The notes below the pieces were generated by a model. The model had not been told where the DNA came from. It was given only the letters and a program-made list of their open reading frames with translations, and ran no database searches. Of a stretch of DNA of 10,669 bases, positions 1 to 7,368 are shown piece by piece (the stretch's first letter is position 1; each line of letters opens with the position of its first letter). The position numbers and the translations under genes are program-made. The stretch lies in the NCBI GenBank assembly GCA_020433785.1, contig JAGRCC010000638.1, positions 1 through 10,669 of the forward strand, in the 5' to 3' direction. Source of the stretch: Anaerolineae bacterium (lineage in GTDB: Bacteria; Chloroflexota; Anaerolineae; 4572-78; J111).

Positions 1-1
1 T

Positions 2-205
2 GATGAGTGGGATATCGGGCCGGTGCAATTTTATCGACGCCCGTTGACCTCGATGAGTTACGATTTAGAGGCCGCCGGCTTTGTGATCGAGCGGCTGTTG
101 GAGCCACAGCCAAAACCGGAGCATTGGCAAGTCAATCCGGAGCAAGCAGCGCTTTTCAATGTTCATCCTTGGTTTTTAGTTATTCGTGCCAAAAAGGAAG
201 GCTAA
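2..205 (+). CDS. SAM-dependent methyltransferase, C-terminal fragment (5' end outside window)
   Basis: The reading frame is open from base 2 to a TAA at 203-205, giving 67 codons of a C-terminus; the start lies upstream of the window. The visible part begins D-E-W-D-I-G-P-V-Q-F-Y-R-R-P, continues with L-E-A-A-G-F-V-I-E-R-L-L-E-P-Q-P, and ends H-P-W-F-L-V-I-R-A-K-K. This resembles the last beta strands of class I (UbiE/Methyltransf_11-like) methyltransferases: a QF-hRRP segment, then the LxxAGF helix-strand, the EPQP turn and a final R/H-P-x-F-L-hh-x-A strand. The SAM-binding glycine motif and substrate pocket are not in the window, so the substrate cannot be inferred. The next gene starts three bases after the stop, and the AAGGAAGG near this gene's end (194-201) serves as its ribosome binding site, so the two are probably co-transcribed. 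Confidence 0.72.
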   Translation, partial: DEWDIGPVQFYRRPLTSMSYDLEAAGFVIERLLEPQPKPEHWQVNPEQAALFNVHPWFLVIRAKKEG

Positions 206-208
206 GTA

Positions 209-667
209 ATGGACTCAATTAACATTTTCATCCAAACCAGACATCTGATCGAACAGGTCGTAGCCGGTCTTTCTGACCAGCAAATGCGATACATCCCGCC
301 CGGCTTCGATAACAACATTGCCTGGAATTTAGGTCACATCGTTGTCGTTCAGCAGTTGTTACATTATCGATTATGTGGTCTAGAAATGGCTGTAAACGAC
401 CATCAGATCGCCATGTTCAGGACCGGGACCTCGCCGGCAGACTGGCAGACAGAGCCGGACCTCGCCCCGGTAATGGCGCTCTTGCTTGAACTGCCGCAAA
501 AGCTGTTAGCCGATTATCAAACCGGGCGGTTTGGTGATTTCAAGCCGTTTACCACCAGCACCGGTATTTATCTGGAAACGCTAGAGGAGGCCATCGCCTT
601 CAACAACTTTCACGAAGGGCTGCATTTAGGCTTTATTCTGTCGCTGAGAAATTTAGTCGATCAATAA
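209..667 (+). CDS. DinB-like (DinB_2/YfiT superfamily) protein
   Basis: This 152-residue protein has the length and all-helical look of the DinB/YfiT four-helix-bundle fold. The typical metal-binding histidines are visible: H43 in W-N-L-G-H-I after helix 1, and H135 and H139 in N-F-H-E-G-L-H-L-G near the C-terminus. Family members often bind Zn or Ni, and some are thiol-dependent transferases (bacillithiol, mycothiol or maleylpyruvate-type chemistry), but many have no known substrate. No specific reaction can be assigned here. The ATG at 209 is preceded by AAGGAAGG inside the end of the methyltransferase gene, which supports both this start and co-transcription. The TAA at 665-667 is followed after three bases by the first arm of a large inverted repeat, which could limit read-through. 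Confidence 0.8.
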   Translation: MDSINIFIQTRHLIEQVVAGLSDQQMRYIPPGFDNNIAWNLGHIVVVQQLLHYRLCGLEMAVNDHQIAMFRTGTSPADWQTEPDLAPVMALLLELPQKLLADYQTGRFGDFKPFTTSTGIYLETLEEAIAFNNFHEGLHLGFILSLRNLVDQ

Positions 668-720
668 AGATAAGCGTTCAGCTATCAGCGTTCAGCCGTC
701 AGCTTTATCACTAATTGCCT

Positions 721-903
721 AATTTCAGTAGATCACAATTTTACATGGAGGTGGGTAAATAGAACGCAGATAGTACAGATCACACGGGTAAACACGGATT
801 TTTTGAAGTTAAATTTAGCCTCATCGGTGAAAATCCGTCTAATCCGTGTCATCCGCGTTCTATCGTTGCTCATCAGATCTTAAAATCGTGATCGACTGAA
901 TTT
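721..903. repeat. Middle inverted repeat pair (721-742 / 882-903)
   Basis: The left arm, AATTTCAGTAGATCACAATT plus two T, is matched by the reverse complement of 882-903 at 19 of 22 positions. The arms are AT-rich and contain no recognisable protein-binding site beyond their own symmetry. They enclose the inner repeat pair and are themselves enclosed by the outer one. Confidence 0.75.
759..863. repeat. Inner inverted repeat pair of the GAACGC-GGAT-CACGGAT type (759-802 / 830-863)
   Basis: The right arm contains AAAATCCGTCTAATCCGTGT followed by CATCCGCGTTCTAT. The left arm contains ATAGAACGCAGAT, then a ten-base-longer middle, then ACACGGATTTT. The two arms pair well at both ends, and the left arm carries an extra CACGGAT-like unit. 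Each arm is itself a degenerate run of roughly ten-base words around ATCCG. Repeats of this wording (ATCCGTGTCATCCGCGTTC) are familiar as high-copy intergenic repeats in many environmental genomes. That comes from memory, not from a search. Confidence 0.75.
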
Positions 904-1010
904 AAGCTCTCATTACTGGCAACGTGGCTCGAAATTTGATCAGAATGAAAAGAAGCTGATAGCTGACAGCTAAAGGCTGAACGCTTACCCATATATGAAA
1001 GGATTTTGCC

Positions 1011-1634
1011 TTGACTCACACCGTCGGCATCTACCTATTTGACGAGATAGAAGTCTTAGACTTTGCTGGCCCCTTCGAGGTCTTTTCGACAGCCACACGA
1101 GTAAAATCGCGATTGGAGCCCCAGGCGGGTGCGGCCTTCAAGGTGGTCACCATCGCCGACGAACGGCGCACGGTTGCCGCTCGGGGCAATTTACAGGTGC
1201 AGCCCCATTACACCCTGGCCGATCACCCGCCTCTCGATATTCTGATCGTTCCCGGCGGCGTCGTCACCGCCGAATTGGGGCGTAAAGCCGTTACGGATTG
1301 GATCGCGGCTACGGCCCAGACCGCCTCAATTACAGCCTCGGTCTGTACCGGCGCATTCCTTTTGGCCCAAGCCGGGCTGCTTCACCACCAGCCGGCCATC
1401 ACCCACTGGGAAGATATCGACGACCTGCGCGCCATGTTTCCCGATATCGACCTCAAAAACGGGGTGCGCTGGGTCGATACCGGCCCGGTCGTCACCTCCG
1501 CCGGGATCTCGGCCGGGATTGATATGAGCCTGCATCTGGTCGCCCGGCTGGAGGGCGAAGCGCTGGCCATCAAAACCGCGCGTCAGATGGAATTTGATTG
1601 GGAGCATGCGCCGGATAAGAATATCTGGCTGTAA
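1011..1634 (+). CDS. DJ-1/PfpI family protein (isonitrile hydratase / AraC-type GATase1-like)
   Basis: This 207-residue single-domain protein has the flavodoxin-like GATase1 fold of the DJ-1/PfpI group. It begins V-G-I-Y-L-F-D-E-I-E-V-L-D-F-A-G-P-F-E-V-F, has the strand I-L-I-V-P-G-G at residues 77-83, and carries the nucleophile elbow A-S-V-C-T-G-A with C112. H132 lies in T-H-W-E-D. D17 and C112-T113 match the layout of isonitrile hydratases and of the N-terminal domain of GlxA-type AraC regulators, but there is no helix-turn-helix tail, so it is a stand-alone enzyme or sensor. The start must be TTG: an in-frame TGA lies at 996-998 and no ATG or GTG follows until far into the domain. AAAGGA at 998-1003 is a well-placed ribosome binding site. 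It heads a plus-strand cluster with the hydrolase and cupin genes. The substrate is unknown. Confidence 0.85.
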   Translation: MTHTVGIYLFDEIEVLDFAGPFEVFSTATRVKSRLEPQAGAAFKVVTIADERRTVAARGNLQVQPHYTLADHPPLDILIVPGGVVTAELGRKAVTDWIAATAQTASITASVCTGAFLLAQAGLLHHQPAITHWEDIDDLRAMFPDIDLKNGVRWVDTGPVVTSAGISAGIDMSLHLVARLEGEALAIKTARQMEFDWEHAPDKNIWL

Positions 1635-1692
1635 TTATGGCGGCGACATACATCCTCAGTGACATTCGGATGATGAGAAAGATTAGGAGATA

Positions 1693-2811
1693 ATGATATC
1701 GAGATATTTCTATCGCGCCCGCAATAGCCACGGCCGGAAATCGGTTCAAATGTCCCTGTTGGTGCTCTTAACTCTGGCGCTATGGGCCTGCCGTCCGACC
1801 GTCACGCCAACCGTCGAGAGGACCGCCTCGACGCTGCCGGCGCTCGAGTCGCTGCCGGAGGGTTGGACCAAGATCGAACCGGGCGGCGAGACGCGCTGCG
1901 CGCACGATACACCCTACGCCTATTGGGTGCGGCCTGGCTCCACCAATAACCTATTCGTCTATTTTCAAGGCGGCGGGGGCTGCTCCGATGCCGAAACCTG
2001 CGGCCTGTCGGAGAATTACAAAGGCGAGGTCACGGACAAGGACAACCCCGATTTTACCATCGGCGGCATCTTTGATCTCAATAACCCCGCCAACCCCTTC
2101 AAGGATGACACCATGCTCTTTGTCCCCTACTGCACTGGCGACGTCCACGCCGGCAATCGGGTGGTCACCTACACTCCTGACTCCGGTGAGCCGTTCGAGA
2201 TCTATCATCGCGGTTTTGTCAACGCCAGCGCGGCGTTTGAATGGGTCTACGCCAATTTCGCGCAGCCCGACTCGATTTTTATGAGCGGCTGTAGTGCGGG
2301 CGCTCTCGGCTCGATGCTGTATACACCGCATGTGATCCACCATTATCCCGAAACAGCGGTCACGCAGTTGGGCGACTCGGGTGGCGGGCTGGTGCTGCAT
2401 ATCGAGTGGGATATCGACGACGATTACGACGCCGGTCAATATTTTCCCGACTGGATTCCGGGAATGCAGGAAGAGATCGCTAAAACGTTTACTATCGCTA
2501 AATATTACAGCGCCCTGGCCGACTATTATCCCGACGACACTTTTGCCCAATACAACTCCGCCGCCGACAGAATTCAAACCCGCTATTATGTGGCCGATGG
2601 CGGCTCGGCTGGCGATTATCCGGCCGTTCTACAAGACTCGCTGGACGCGGTGGCCCAACAGGCCGATAACTTCCACTTCTACACCGCCGAGGGCAACCAT
2701 CATTGTGTACTGAAGACGACCAAATTTTACGCCGAAGAAAATAATGGTGTGCTGATCCGTGACTGGGTTGCGGATTTAGCCAACCAAATAAACGTGGAGA
2801 ATGTGCAATGA
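1693..2811 (+). CDS. Pectinacetylesterase/Notum-family lipoprotein hydrolase
   Basis: The 372-residue protein starts with a positively charged stretch and a hydrophobic core (about 20-31) ending in a lipobox L-W-A-C, so C33 is the probable lipidated residue; it should act outside the membrane. A short T/P-rich linker (34-52) leads to an alpha/beta-hydrolase domain of the pectinacetylesterase family: [11 protein letters not shown] at 88-98 (oxyanion-hole region), V-P-Y-C-T-G-D at 144-150, and the nucleophile elbow S-G-C-S-A-G-A with S201. H336 or H337 in E-G-N-H-H-C is the catalytic histidine. D292 in N-S-A-A-D-R-I-Q is my guess for the acid. Six further cysteines (69, 97, 103, 147, 200, 338) could form disulfides. 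Family members remove acetyl groups from pectin or palmitoleate from Wnt; the substrate here is not readable. TTAGGAGATA supports the ATG at 1693, although the spacing is short. M20 (1750) is an alternative start with a weaker site. Confidence 0.85.
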   Translation: MISRYFYRARNSHGRKSVQMSLLVLLTLALWACRPTVTPTVERTASTLPALESLPEGWTKIEPGGETRCAHDTPYAYWVRPGSTNNLFVYFQGGGGCSDAETCGLSENYKGEVTDKDNPDFTIGGIFDLNNPANPFKDDTMLFVPYCTGDVHAGNRVVTYTPDSGEPFEIYHRGFVNASAAFEWVYANFAQPDSIFMSGCSAGALGSMLYTPHVIHHYPETAVTQLGDSGGGLVLHIEWDIDDDYDAGQYFPDWIPGMQEEIAKTFTIAKYYSALADYYPDDTFAQYNSAADRIQTRYYVADGGSAGDYPAVLQDSLDAVAQQADNFHFYTAEGNHHCVLKTTKFYAEENNGVLIRDWVADLANQINVENVQ

Positions 2812-3173
2812 GTTATGAGGCTATCAATATCCAAGAAAAGCTAGGCCAATTTTCAGAGCAGTGGTCTCCCAAAATCGTAGCCCAACTAAACGACTATCAT
2901 TTCAAACTAGCTAAAATTCAGGGCGACTTTGTCTGGCACGATCACCCAGAAACCGATGAGGTCTTTATCGTGATTGACGGCGAGATGTCAATCGATTTTC
3001 GGGACGGCCGGGTTGAGTTGAAAGCGGGCGAGATGTTTGTCGTGCCCAAAGGCGTCGAGCACAAACCCTATGCCGAACAGGAGTGCCACATCATGCTGGT
3101 CGAGCCGGCGGGAACGATCAACACGGGTAATGCCGGCGGTGAGCGGACGGCGGCCAACGATGTGTGGGTGTGA
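2808..3173 (+). CDS. Small single-domain cupin protein
   Basis: The 121-residue protein is a one-domain cupin (Cupin_2 type). Motif 1 is G39-(4)-H44-D-H46-(4)-E51-(6)-G58 and motif 2 is G74-(5)-P80-K-G82-(2)-H85, giving a complete 3-His/1-Glu metal site. There is no signal peptide, so it is cytoplasmic. Such small cupins include isomerases, dioxygenases and sugar- or oxidant-binding proteins, and the sequence does not say which. The ATG at 2808 overlaps the TGA of the upstream hydrolase gene (ATGA, 4 bp), which implies translational coupling; a weak GGAG lies at about 2796-2799. The C-terminal tail after residue 100 is G/N/A-rich and probably disordered. The gene ends at TGA 3171-3173, directly followed by a short G-AGTT repeat tract. 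Confidence 0.85.
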   Translation: MSYEAINIQEKLGQFSEQWSPKIVAQLNDYHFKLAKIQGDFVWHDHPETDEVFIVIDGEMSIDFRDGRVELKAGEMFVVPKGVEHKPYAEQECHIMLVEPAGTINTGNAGGERTAANDVWV

Positions 3174-3175
3174 GG

Positions 3176-3220
3176 GAGTTGAGTTATAGAGTTTATGGAG
3201 TTACGGAGTTTATGGGGTTT
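3176..3220 (+). repeat. Degenerate GAGTTTATGGAGTT repeat tract, copy 1
   Basis: Immediately after the cupin stop codon is a run of 8-9-base words built on GGAGTTTAT and GGAGTTA, containing GAGTTTATGGAGTT at 3189-3202. The same 14-mer occurs in opposite orientation at 8300-8313, inside a similar tract that follows the stop codon of the small membrane protein gene. In both cases the tract reads in the same orientation relative to the gene it follows. It does not code for anything credible. Confidence 0.7.
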
Positions 3221-3320
3221 GTCGCGGCTTATGAGCATTAGCAAACTATCGAAGATTGATATTTACAAGAAAAAAGGGGGCTGCGAAATCGGGAAGTGTT
3301 TTCTGCGATAAAAAGATCGA

Positions 3321-3387
3321 TCCGGCCAGCCGGGAACGATGATTTTGTTGCAGGAAATCGAGTCCGGCCAGCCGGGAATGATGATTT
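3321..3387. repeat. Two-copy direct repeat, 42-bp period, with CCGGCCAGCCGG core
   Basis: Two 25-bp copies, 3321-3345 and 3363-3387, differ at one base. Each contains TCCGGCCAGCCGGGAA followed by a GATGATTT-like end, and they are separated by 17 bp. Each core can form a short hairpin (CCGG, loop CCAG, CCGG). Read on the minus strand the pair lies just after the P-type ATPase stop (3395-3397). The distal copy is followed by GATCGATCTTTTT, so the block might act as a weak transcription terminator for the ATPase operon. The hairpin is short and the T tract is offset, so I do not annotate a terminator. With only two units it is not a CRISPR array. Confidence 0.75.
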
Positions 3388-3394
3388 GGTACTA

Positions 3395-5932
3395 TTATTC
3401 CTGCTTATCCAACCCCAGGAAGCGATCAAAAAGGTTAGCCCGCCAGATGGTCCGCATCAAAAAGAACCAGACCACCACCACTCCCAGGATGATAAAGGTT
3501 ACCCTTTCAGGCTTCTCCAGAATCCCAAAAAAGTATCCCAAAGCCGGCACCGTCCAGATAATCCAAAACCAGATAAACAGCGCCAGGGCCAGCCAGGCCG
3601 GGCGTTTATCCGGGCTAACCTCTGGCCGCCATCCGACAAAGAAGGGGTGGGGCGGCTCTAAAAAGAGTATGAGGAAACAAGCCGTCCAGGAGATAAAGAT
3701 GGATAGGCTGCCTTGAGCCGTGACCGTCGCCACGATATTGGTATAGCCTTCACTGCCAAAGGTAACGCCGGTATAGCTCTCATAGACCTGCTGCCATTCA
3801 GTTGGAATATCGGCCACGGTCGTAAGCACATCTGTTAGAGTGTTATATTCAATAATATAGATGCCTAGCCCAAAGAGTGTCGTTACAATCGCCACCGGCA
3901 GAACAAACCGGACCAAGGCGGGAAAGAAATCCCAATCCAGCCGCTGAGGTCGCGCCCACAGGGTTAAAAAGAAAGCGGGGACGCCCACGGTAAAACCGGT
4001 CAGAGCCACCTGGGCCGGGTCAAAGGGAAAATCAAGACCGACCATCGTGATGGCAATGATCAGCAGGGTGGTTGTGGCCACGCGGCTCAAAAACAGGTAG
4101 AGCGCCCGTGACATGCCGCCGATAATACGCCGTCCCTCGTGAAAGGCCGGTCGTAAGGCGGCGAAGGAATCGTTCAGCAAGATCATATCGGCCACATTCC
4201 GGGCGGCGCTGCTGCCGCTCTGCATGGCAATCCCCAAGGAGGCTTTTTTAAGCGACAACACATCATTAACCCCGTCGCCCATCATCGCCACCCGCTTGTT
4301 CCGGTGGAGCAAGGCATCGACCAACTGCTCTTTTTGCTCTGGGGAAATCCGGCCAAAAATGGCGGCCTCAGCGGCGGCCTGGTCAAATTCGGCCGGGGTC
4401 ATCCCGGCCAGTTCCGGGCCGGAGACCAGTTTCACGTCGGGCGGAAAGCCGGCCTGTTTGGCCAGGGCCGCGACGGTCTGGGGATTGTCGCCCGAAATAA
4501 CCTTCAGCTCGATACCGAGTTGTTGGAAGGCGGCAATGGTTTCTTTAGCTTGCGGTCGCAATTCATCGCTGAGGCTGACCAGCGCCAGGGGGGTTAACGG
4601 CGGTAATTCAGGCTGGCCGTCCCCATTATGCAGATGCGTTACCGCCGAATTGTGCGCAAACAGCAAGACCCGCAGCCCCTGCTCTGACCAGCTTTGAAGC
4701 TGCTGTGCTAAGGGCGAGTCTGGTTCTACCGCCTCCGGCGGCAGAGAAGGGCTGAGCATCTCCACCGCGCCCAGGACATAGGTTCCGCGCCGCTCCGGCT
4801 GGTCAAAAGCCAGGGCGCTCCATTTGCGGGAAGAAGCAAAAGGCACCTCATCGACCACAGGGCGCTGGGTGCCAGGCGTCCCGGCGGTAATGGCTTCGCT
4901 GGTCAGGTTGTGGGAGCCGGCGCTCCGTCCAAAATCGCCCAACTGCGTCTTCACCGCGTCCGGGTTCGCGCCGTTGAGGGGATACACCGCGTTAAACAGT
5001 AACCGATTGGCTGTAAGCGTCCCCGTTTTGTCGGTACACAAGATATCAATATTACTCAACGACTCGATGGCGTTGACCTGCTGCATCAACGCCCCTTGCT
5101 TGGCGATGACCGAAGCCCCCAGCGCATAAGCCACCACAATCATAAAAAACAGACCATAGGGAACTTGCCCGCTCAATACGGCGGCCACCTGCACCAGACG
5201 AACGGTGGGCAGCCCTTCCAGCAAGGCTTCCACCAAAATGATGATGCTCATAAAGCCTACCACCAGCATGACCACCCGAACGACAAGATTTACTTTTTGC
5301 TGAAGGGGCGTTAGAGTAGTCTGAAATTGCCGGGCAGTGGCGGTTAGATGATTAGCAAAACTTTCAGCCCCTACTTTTTGGGCTTCAAAATAGCCCGTGC
5401 CGGTAACACAGAAACTGCCGGAGAAAAGCGGGTCGCCGGCCTGCTTGCGGATCAAATCCGGCTCACCGGTCAGCAGCGACTCATCCATTTCCAGAGTTCC
5501 CGGCCCGATCATCACCCCATCAACCACAATTTGGTCGCCGGCGCTCACCCGCACCACATCCCCTTTGACCAGCGCTTCCGGGGCGATAATCTTCTCCTGC
5601 CCCTCTCGAATCACCGTAACTTTGGGGCTGTTGACCAGGGCAATCCGATCTAACTGGCGCTTGGCTCGAATCTCTTGCGCCGTGCTGATCAGGGCATTGA
5701 GCAACCCCAGCCCAACGCTGGTCAAGGCGTCACTGTAGCGACCCAACGACACCAGGGCCACCCCAAGGATGAAAAGAATATTGTTGAATAGGGTAAACAA
5801 GTTCGCCCGGGCAATATCCCAATAGGAGCGGCTCGGCCCACCGCCGGTATCATTACCCAGCCCTTGCTTGCGGCGGCTCTGGGCTTCAATTTCGGTTAAG
5901 CCATAATTCAATGGCGATTGCAGATTTTGCAC
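3395..5932 (-). CDS. P-type cation-transporting ATPase (HAD-IC family, CtpE-like membrane domain)
   Basis: This is a full-length 845-residue P-type ATPase that uses ATP hydrolysis to move a cation across the cytoplasmic membrane. In order: TM1-2 at about 45-84; actuator loop with T-G-E-P at 155-158; TM3-4 at about 215-272; phosphorylation motif D301-K-T-G-T-L-T; a small nucleotide domain with K-W-S-A at 370-373; S-G-D-N at 480-483; hinge motif M-G-D-G-V-N-D at 551-557; then six more TM segments between about 607 and 830. There is no CPC motif or metal-binding head, so it is not a P1B pump. TM4 reads S-G-Q-V-P-Y-G-L, keeping the proline but with Y259 where P2 calcium pumps have glutamate. TM6 reads T-V-G-V-P-A-F-F-L-T-L rather than the P2 N-x-x-x-D pattern, resembling mycobacterial CtpE-type (calcium) pumps. 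The ion is therefore uncertain. The start is GTG, preceded by AGAGGAG seven bases upstream. It follows the kinase gene by 79 bp. Confidence 0.9.
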   Translation of the reverse strand: MQNLQSPLNYGLTEIEAQSRRKQGLGNDTGGGPSRSYWDIARANLFTLFNNILFILGVALVSLGRYSDALTSVGLGLLNALISTAQEIRAKRQLDRIALVNSPKVTVIREGQEKIIAPEALVKGDVVRVSAGDQIVVDGVMIGPGTLEMDESLLTGEPDLIRKQAGDPLFSGSFCVTGTGYFEAQKVGAESFANHLTATARQFQTTLTPLQQKVNLVVRVVMLVVGFMSIIILVEALLEGLPTVRLVQVAAVLSGQVPYGLFFMIVVAYALGASVIAKQGALMQQVNAIESLSNIDILCTDKTGTLTANRLLFNAVYPLNGANPDAVKTQLGDFGRSAGSHNLTSEAITAGTPGTQRPVVDEVPFASSRKWSALAFDQPERRGTYVLGAVEMLSPSLPPEAVEPDSPLAQQLQSWSEQGLRVLLFAHNSAVTHLHNGDGQPELPPLTPLALVSLSDELRPQAKETIAAFQQLGIELKVISGDNPQTVAALAKQAGFPPDVKLVSGPELAGMTPAEFDQAAAEAAIFGRISPEQKEQLVDALLHRNKRVAMMGDGVNDVLSLKKASLGIAMQSGSSAARNVADMILLNDSFAALRPAFHEGRRIIGGMSRALYLFLSRVATTTLLIIAITMVGLDFPFDPAQVALTGFTVGVPAFFLTLWARPQRLDWDFFPALVRFVLPVAIVTTLFGLGIYIIEYNTLTDVLTTVADIPTEWQQVYESYTGVTFGSEGYTNIVATVTAQGSLSIFISWTACFLILFLEPPHPFFVGWRPEVSPDKRPAWLALALFIWFWIIWTVPALGYFFGILEKPERVTFIILGVVVVWFFLMRTIWRANLFDRFLGLDKQE

Positions 5933-6011
5933 AAAACATCTCCTCTAAAACTCAGTAAAATTTCGTGTCATGCGTGGCGAAAATTGAAGAAGGTGTCTGG
6001 TTGGATGTGGC

Positions 6012-7364
6012 CTAATTTTCAAGCGCGGGAAAACACATCGTAAACGTCGTGCCGCGTCCGGGGCTGGACTCGACGGCAATAACGCCATCGTGGGCTTCGA
6101 CAAAGGCCTTGGCGATAGCCAACCCCAAACCGGAGGCATTATCCGTTGTGCGCTGGCGTGACTTATCGGCCCGATAGAAGCGATCAAACACAAAAGGAAT
6201 ATCTTCCGGGGGGATACCGCTGCCGGTATCCTGCACTTTTAGCTGAACGGTGCCGCTGGCGGCGGTGGCGGAGAGCACAATTTCGCCCTCCGACGTGTGG
6301 CGCAGCGCGTTCGAGACCAGGTTGTTCAAGACCTGGGTGATGCGATCAGTGTCAACCATAATCGAAGGCAAATTCTCACTGGCTTCGACTTTCAGGGCCA
6401 GGCCGTGCTCTTGGGCCTGAACCATATAGGCCAGCCCGGTTCGCTCGACCAAGGCCGCCGGATCAACTGCTCGCCGGTTGAGCGACAGTTCGCCGGCATC
6501 GGCCAGCGACAACAGGCGCAAATCTTCGACCAGCCGCTGCAAATGTTCAACTTCTTCAAACATCAAACTGCACATGGCCGGCGTTGGTTGCAGCCGCCCG
6601 TCCTTCAAGCCTTCGGTGTAGCCGCGCAAAATGGTGAGCGGGGTTCGTAAATCGTGGGCCAGATCGGCGGTCATCTGTTGGCGCAGTTGGCTAGACTTAA
6701 CCAGATCGGCGCTCATTTGGTTAAAAGAAGCCGCCAGCATGCCGATTTCATCCCGCGACCGCACCGTAACCTGCTGGTTAAGCTGGCCGGCGGCCATCGC
6801 CTTGGTCGCGGCGTTCAATTCGCGCAGGGGGCGAGTTAGCGTCCGGGCCAGGGCAATCCCCAGGATCAGCGCAATCAAAGCGGCCAATCCGGCGCTGATG
6901 GTTACCGCCCAGTTAACCTCGTCTAAAAAGGCATTTTCCGCCTGGCGTTGGTCGGGTGGACCGCCCCGGTTGTTATCAATGGAATTAACCAGGAGAAAAC
7001 CAACCGTTTGATTATCTACCCTGATGGGCACGCTGTCAACCAGCGCCGCATCGCTGACCTTTTGCCCTGGGTCGAGATTTCTTTGGCCCAGTATCACGAT
7101 ATGCTGGCTATCGATCAAGGCTACCTGCCGGCTGTAGTAATCCAAGCGAGAGTTGTGGGGCATGATGTCTCTGACGTCGGCCCAACTGCCGTGGGTGGCG
7201 TAGTAATCCTCTAACGCCCGTAACAGAATCTCCTGATCATGCTCGGATAAAAAACGGTCAAATTCAAAGCGGGTACGCATCCCTACCAAAACGGCGACCA
7301 AAACGGCGCCGATGATGCCGACCATAAAAAAGGCCAGGCTGAGTTTTACGGTGAGGGAGCGCAT
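6012..7364 (-). CDS. HAMP/HisKA sensor histidine kinase (BaeS-like)
   Basis: A 450-residue membrane sensor kinase. TM1 is at about 9-28, an extracytoplasmic sensor region at 29-151, TM2 at about 152-174, HAMP at 175-225, HisKA at 227-292 with the phospho-accepting H237 in L-A-H-D-L-R-T-P-L, and HATPase_c at 335-446 with the N box N-N-L-V-S-N-A-L-R-H, G1 D-T-G-S-G-I at 379-384 and G2 G-L-G-L-A at 412-416. All catalytic parts are present. The extracytoplasmic part has an L-x-x-Y-Y-x-x-H-G-S-W-x-D-V segment often seen in BaeS-like kinases; its ligand is unknown. I start at the ATG at 7364, four bases after the regulator's stop. The frame stays open 45 codons further upstream, but that would overlap the regulator gene by 131 bp and place a poor sequence before TM1. 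It is presumed to phosphorylate the adjacent response regulator. Confidence 0.92.
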   Translation of the reverse strand: MRSLTVKLSLAFFMVGIIGAVLVAVLVGMRTRFEFDRFLSEHDQEILLRALEDYYATHGSWADVRDIMPHNSRLDYYSRQVALIDSQHIVILGQRNLDPGQKVSDAALVDSVPIRVDNQTVGFLLVNSIDNNRGGPPDQRQAENAFLDEVNWAVTISAGLAALIALILGIALARTLTRPLRELNAATKAMAAGQLNQQVTVRSRDEIGMLAASFNQMSADLVKSSQLRQQMTADLAHDLRTPLTILRGYTEGLKDGRLQPTPAMCSLMFEEVEHLQRLVEDLRLLSLADAGELSLNRRAVDPAALVERTGLAYMVQAQEHGLALKVEASENLPSIMVDTDRITQVLNNLVSNALRHTSEGEIVLSATAASGTVQLKVQDTGSGIPPEDIPFVFDRFYRADKSRQRTTDNASGLGLAIAKAFVEAHDGVIAVESSPGRGTTFTMCFPALEN

Positions 7365-7368
7365 AGTT

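Larger units (their letters stand above)
671..987. repeat. Composite of three nested inverted repeats filling the gap 668-1010
   Basis: The 343-bp gap between the DinB-like gene and the DJ-1-like gene holds no credible ORF. It is instead built as three concentric imperfect inverted repeats around a 27-bp centre (803-829). The outer arms are 671-706 and 952-987, the middle arms 721-742 and 882-903, and the inner arms 759-802 and 830-863. Spacers between arms are 14 and 48 bp (outer to middle) and 16 and 18 bp (middle to inner). The three arm pairs do not resemble one another, so they look like different repeat families inserted one inside another, or one long decayed palindrome. As RNA it could form a long branched hairpin. 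It starts 3 bp after one stop codon and ends 23 bp before the next start codon. No target-site duplication is clear. Confidence 0.8.
671..987. repeat. Outer inverted repeat pair (671-706 / 952-987)
   Basis: The left arm begins TAAGCGTTCAGC and the right arm ends GCTGAACGCTTA, a perfect 12-bp terminal match. Beyond it the 36-bp arms pair at about 28 of 36 positions by eye. Both arms are built from variants of the words CAGCTATCAGC, CAGCGTTCAGC and CAGCTGTCAGC, so there is also short-period direct repetition inside each arm. GCTGATAGCTGA-type words are, as I recall, common in dispersed intergenic repeats of several bacterial phyla. Membership of a specific family is not shown here. Confidence 0.75.

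Noticed and set aside
671..987. Insertion sequence or autonomous transposon
   Set aside because: There is no transposase ORF between the inverted arms and no clear target-site duplication. At most it is a non-autonomous element.
1639..1680. Terminator between the DJ-1 and hydrolase genes (CATCC...GGATG)
   Set aside because: The stem is only five base pairs around a 12-base loop, with no T tract.
1951..2577. 208-codon ORF antisense to the pectinacetylesterase gene
   Set aside because: It is a shadow of a strongly supported gene on the other strand, with low-complexity V/I/G/D composition and no start context.
3321..3387. CRISPR array
   Set aside because: There are only two units with a 17-bp spacer, no cas genes, and the repeat resembles a dispersed intergenic unit.
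3238..3429. 63-codon minus-strand ORF across the direct repeats
   Set aside because: Its sequence is just the repeat unit translated twice. It has no family resemblance and overlaps the end of the ATPase gene in another frame.
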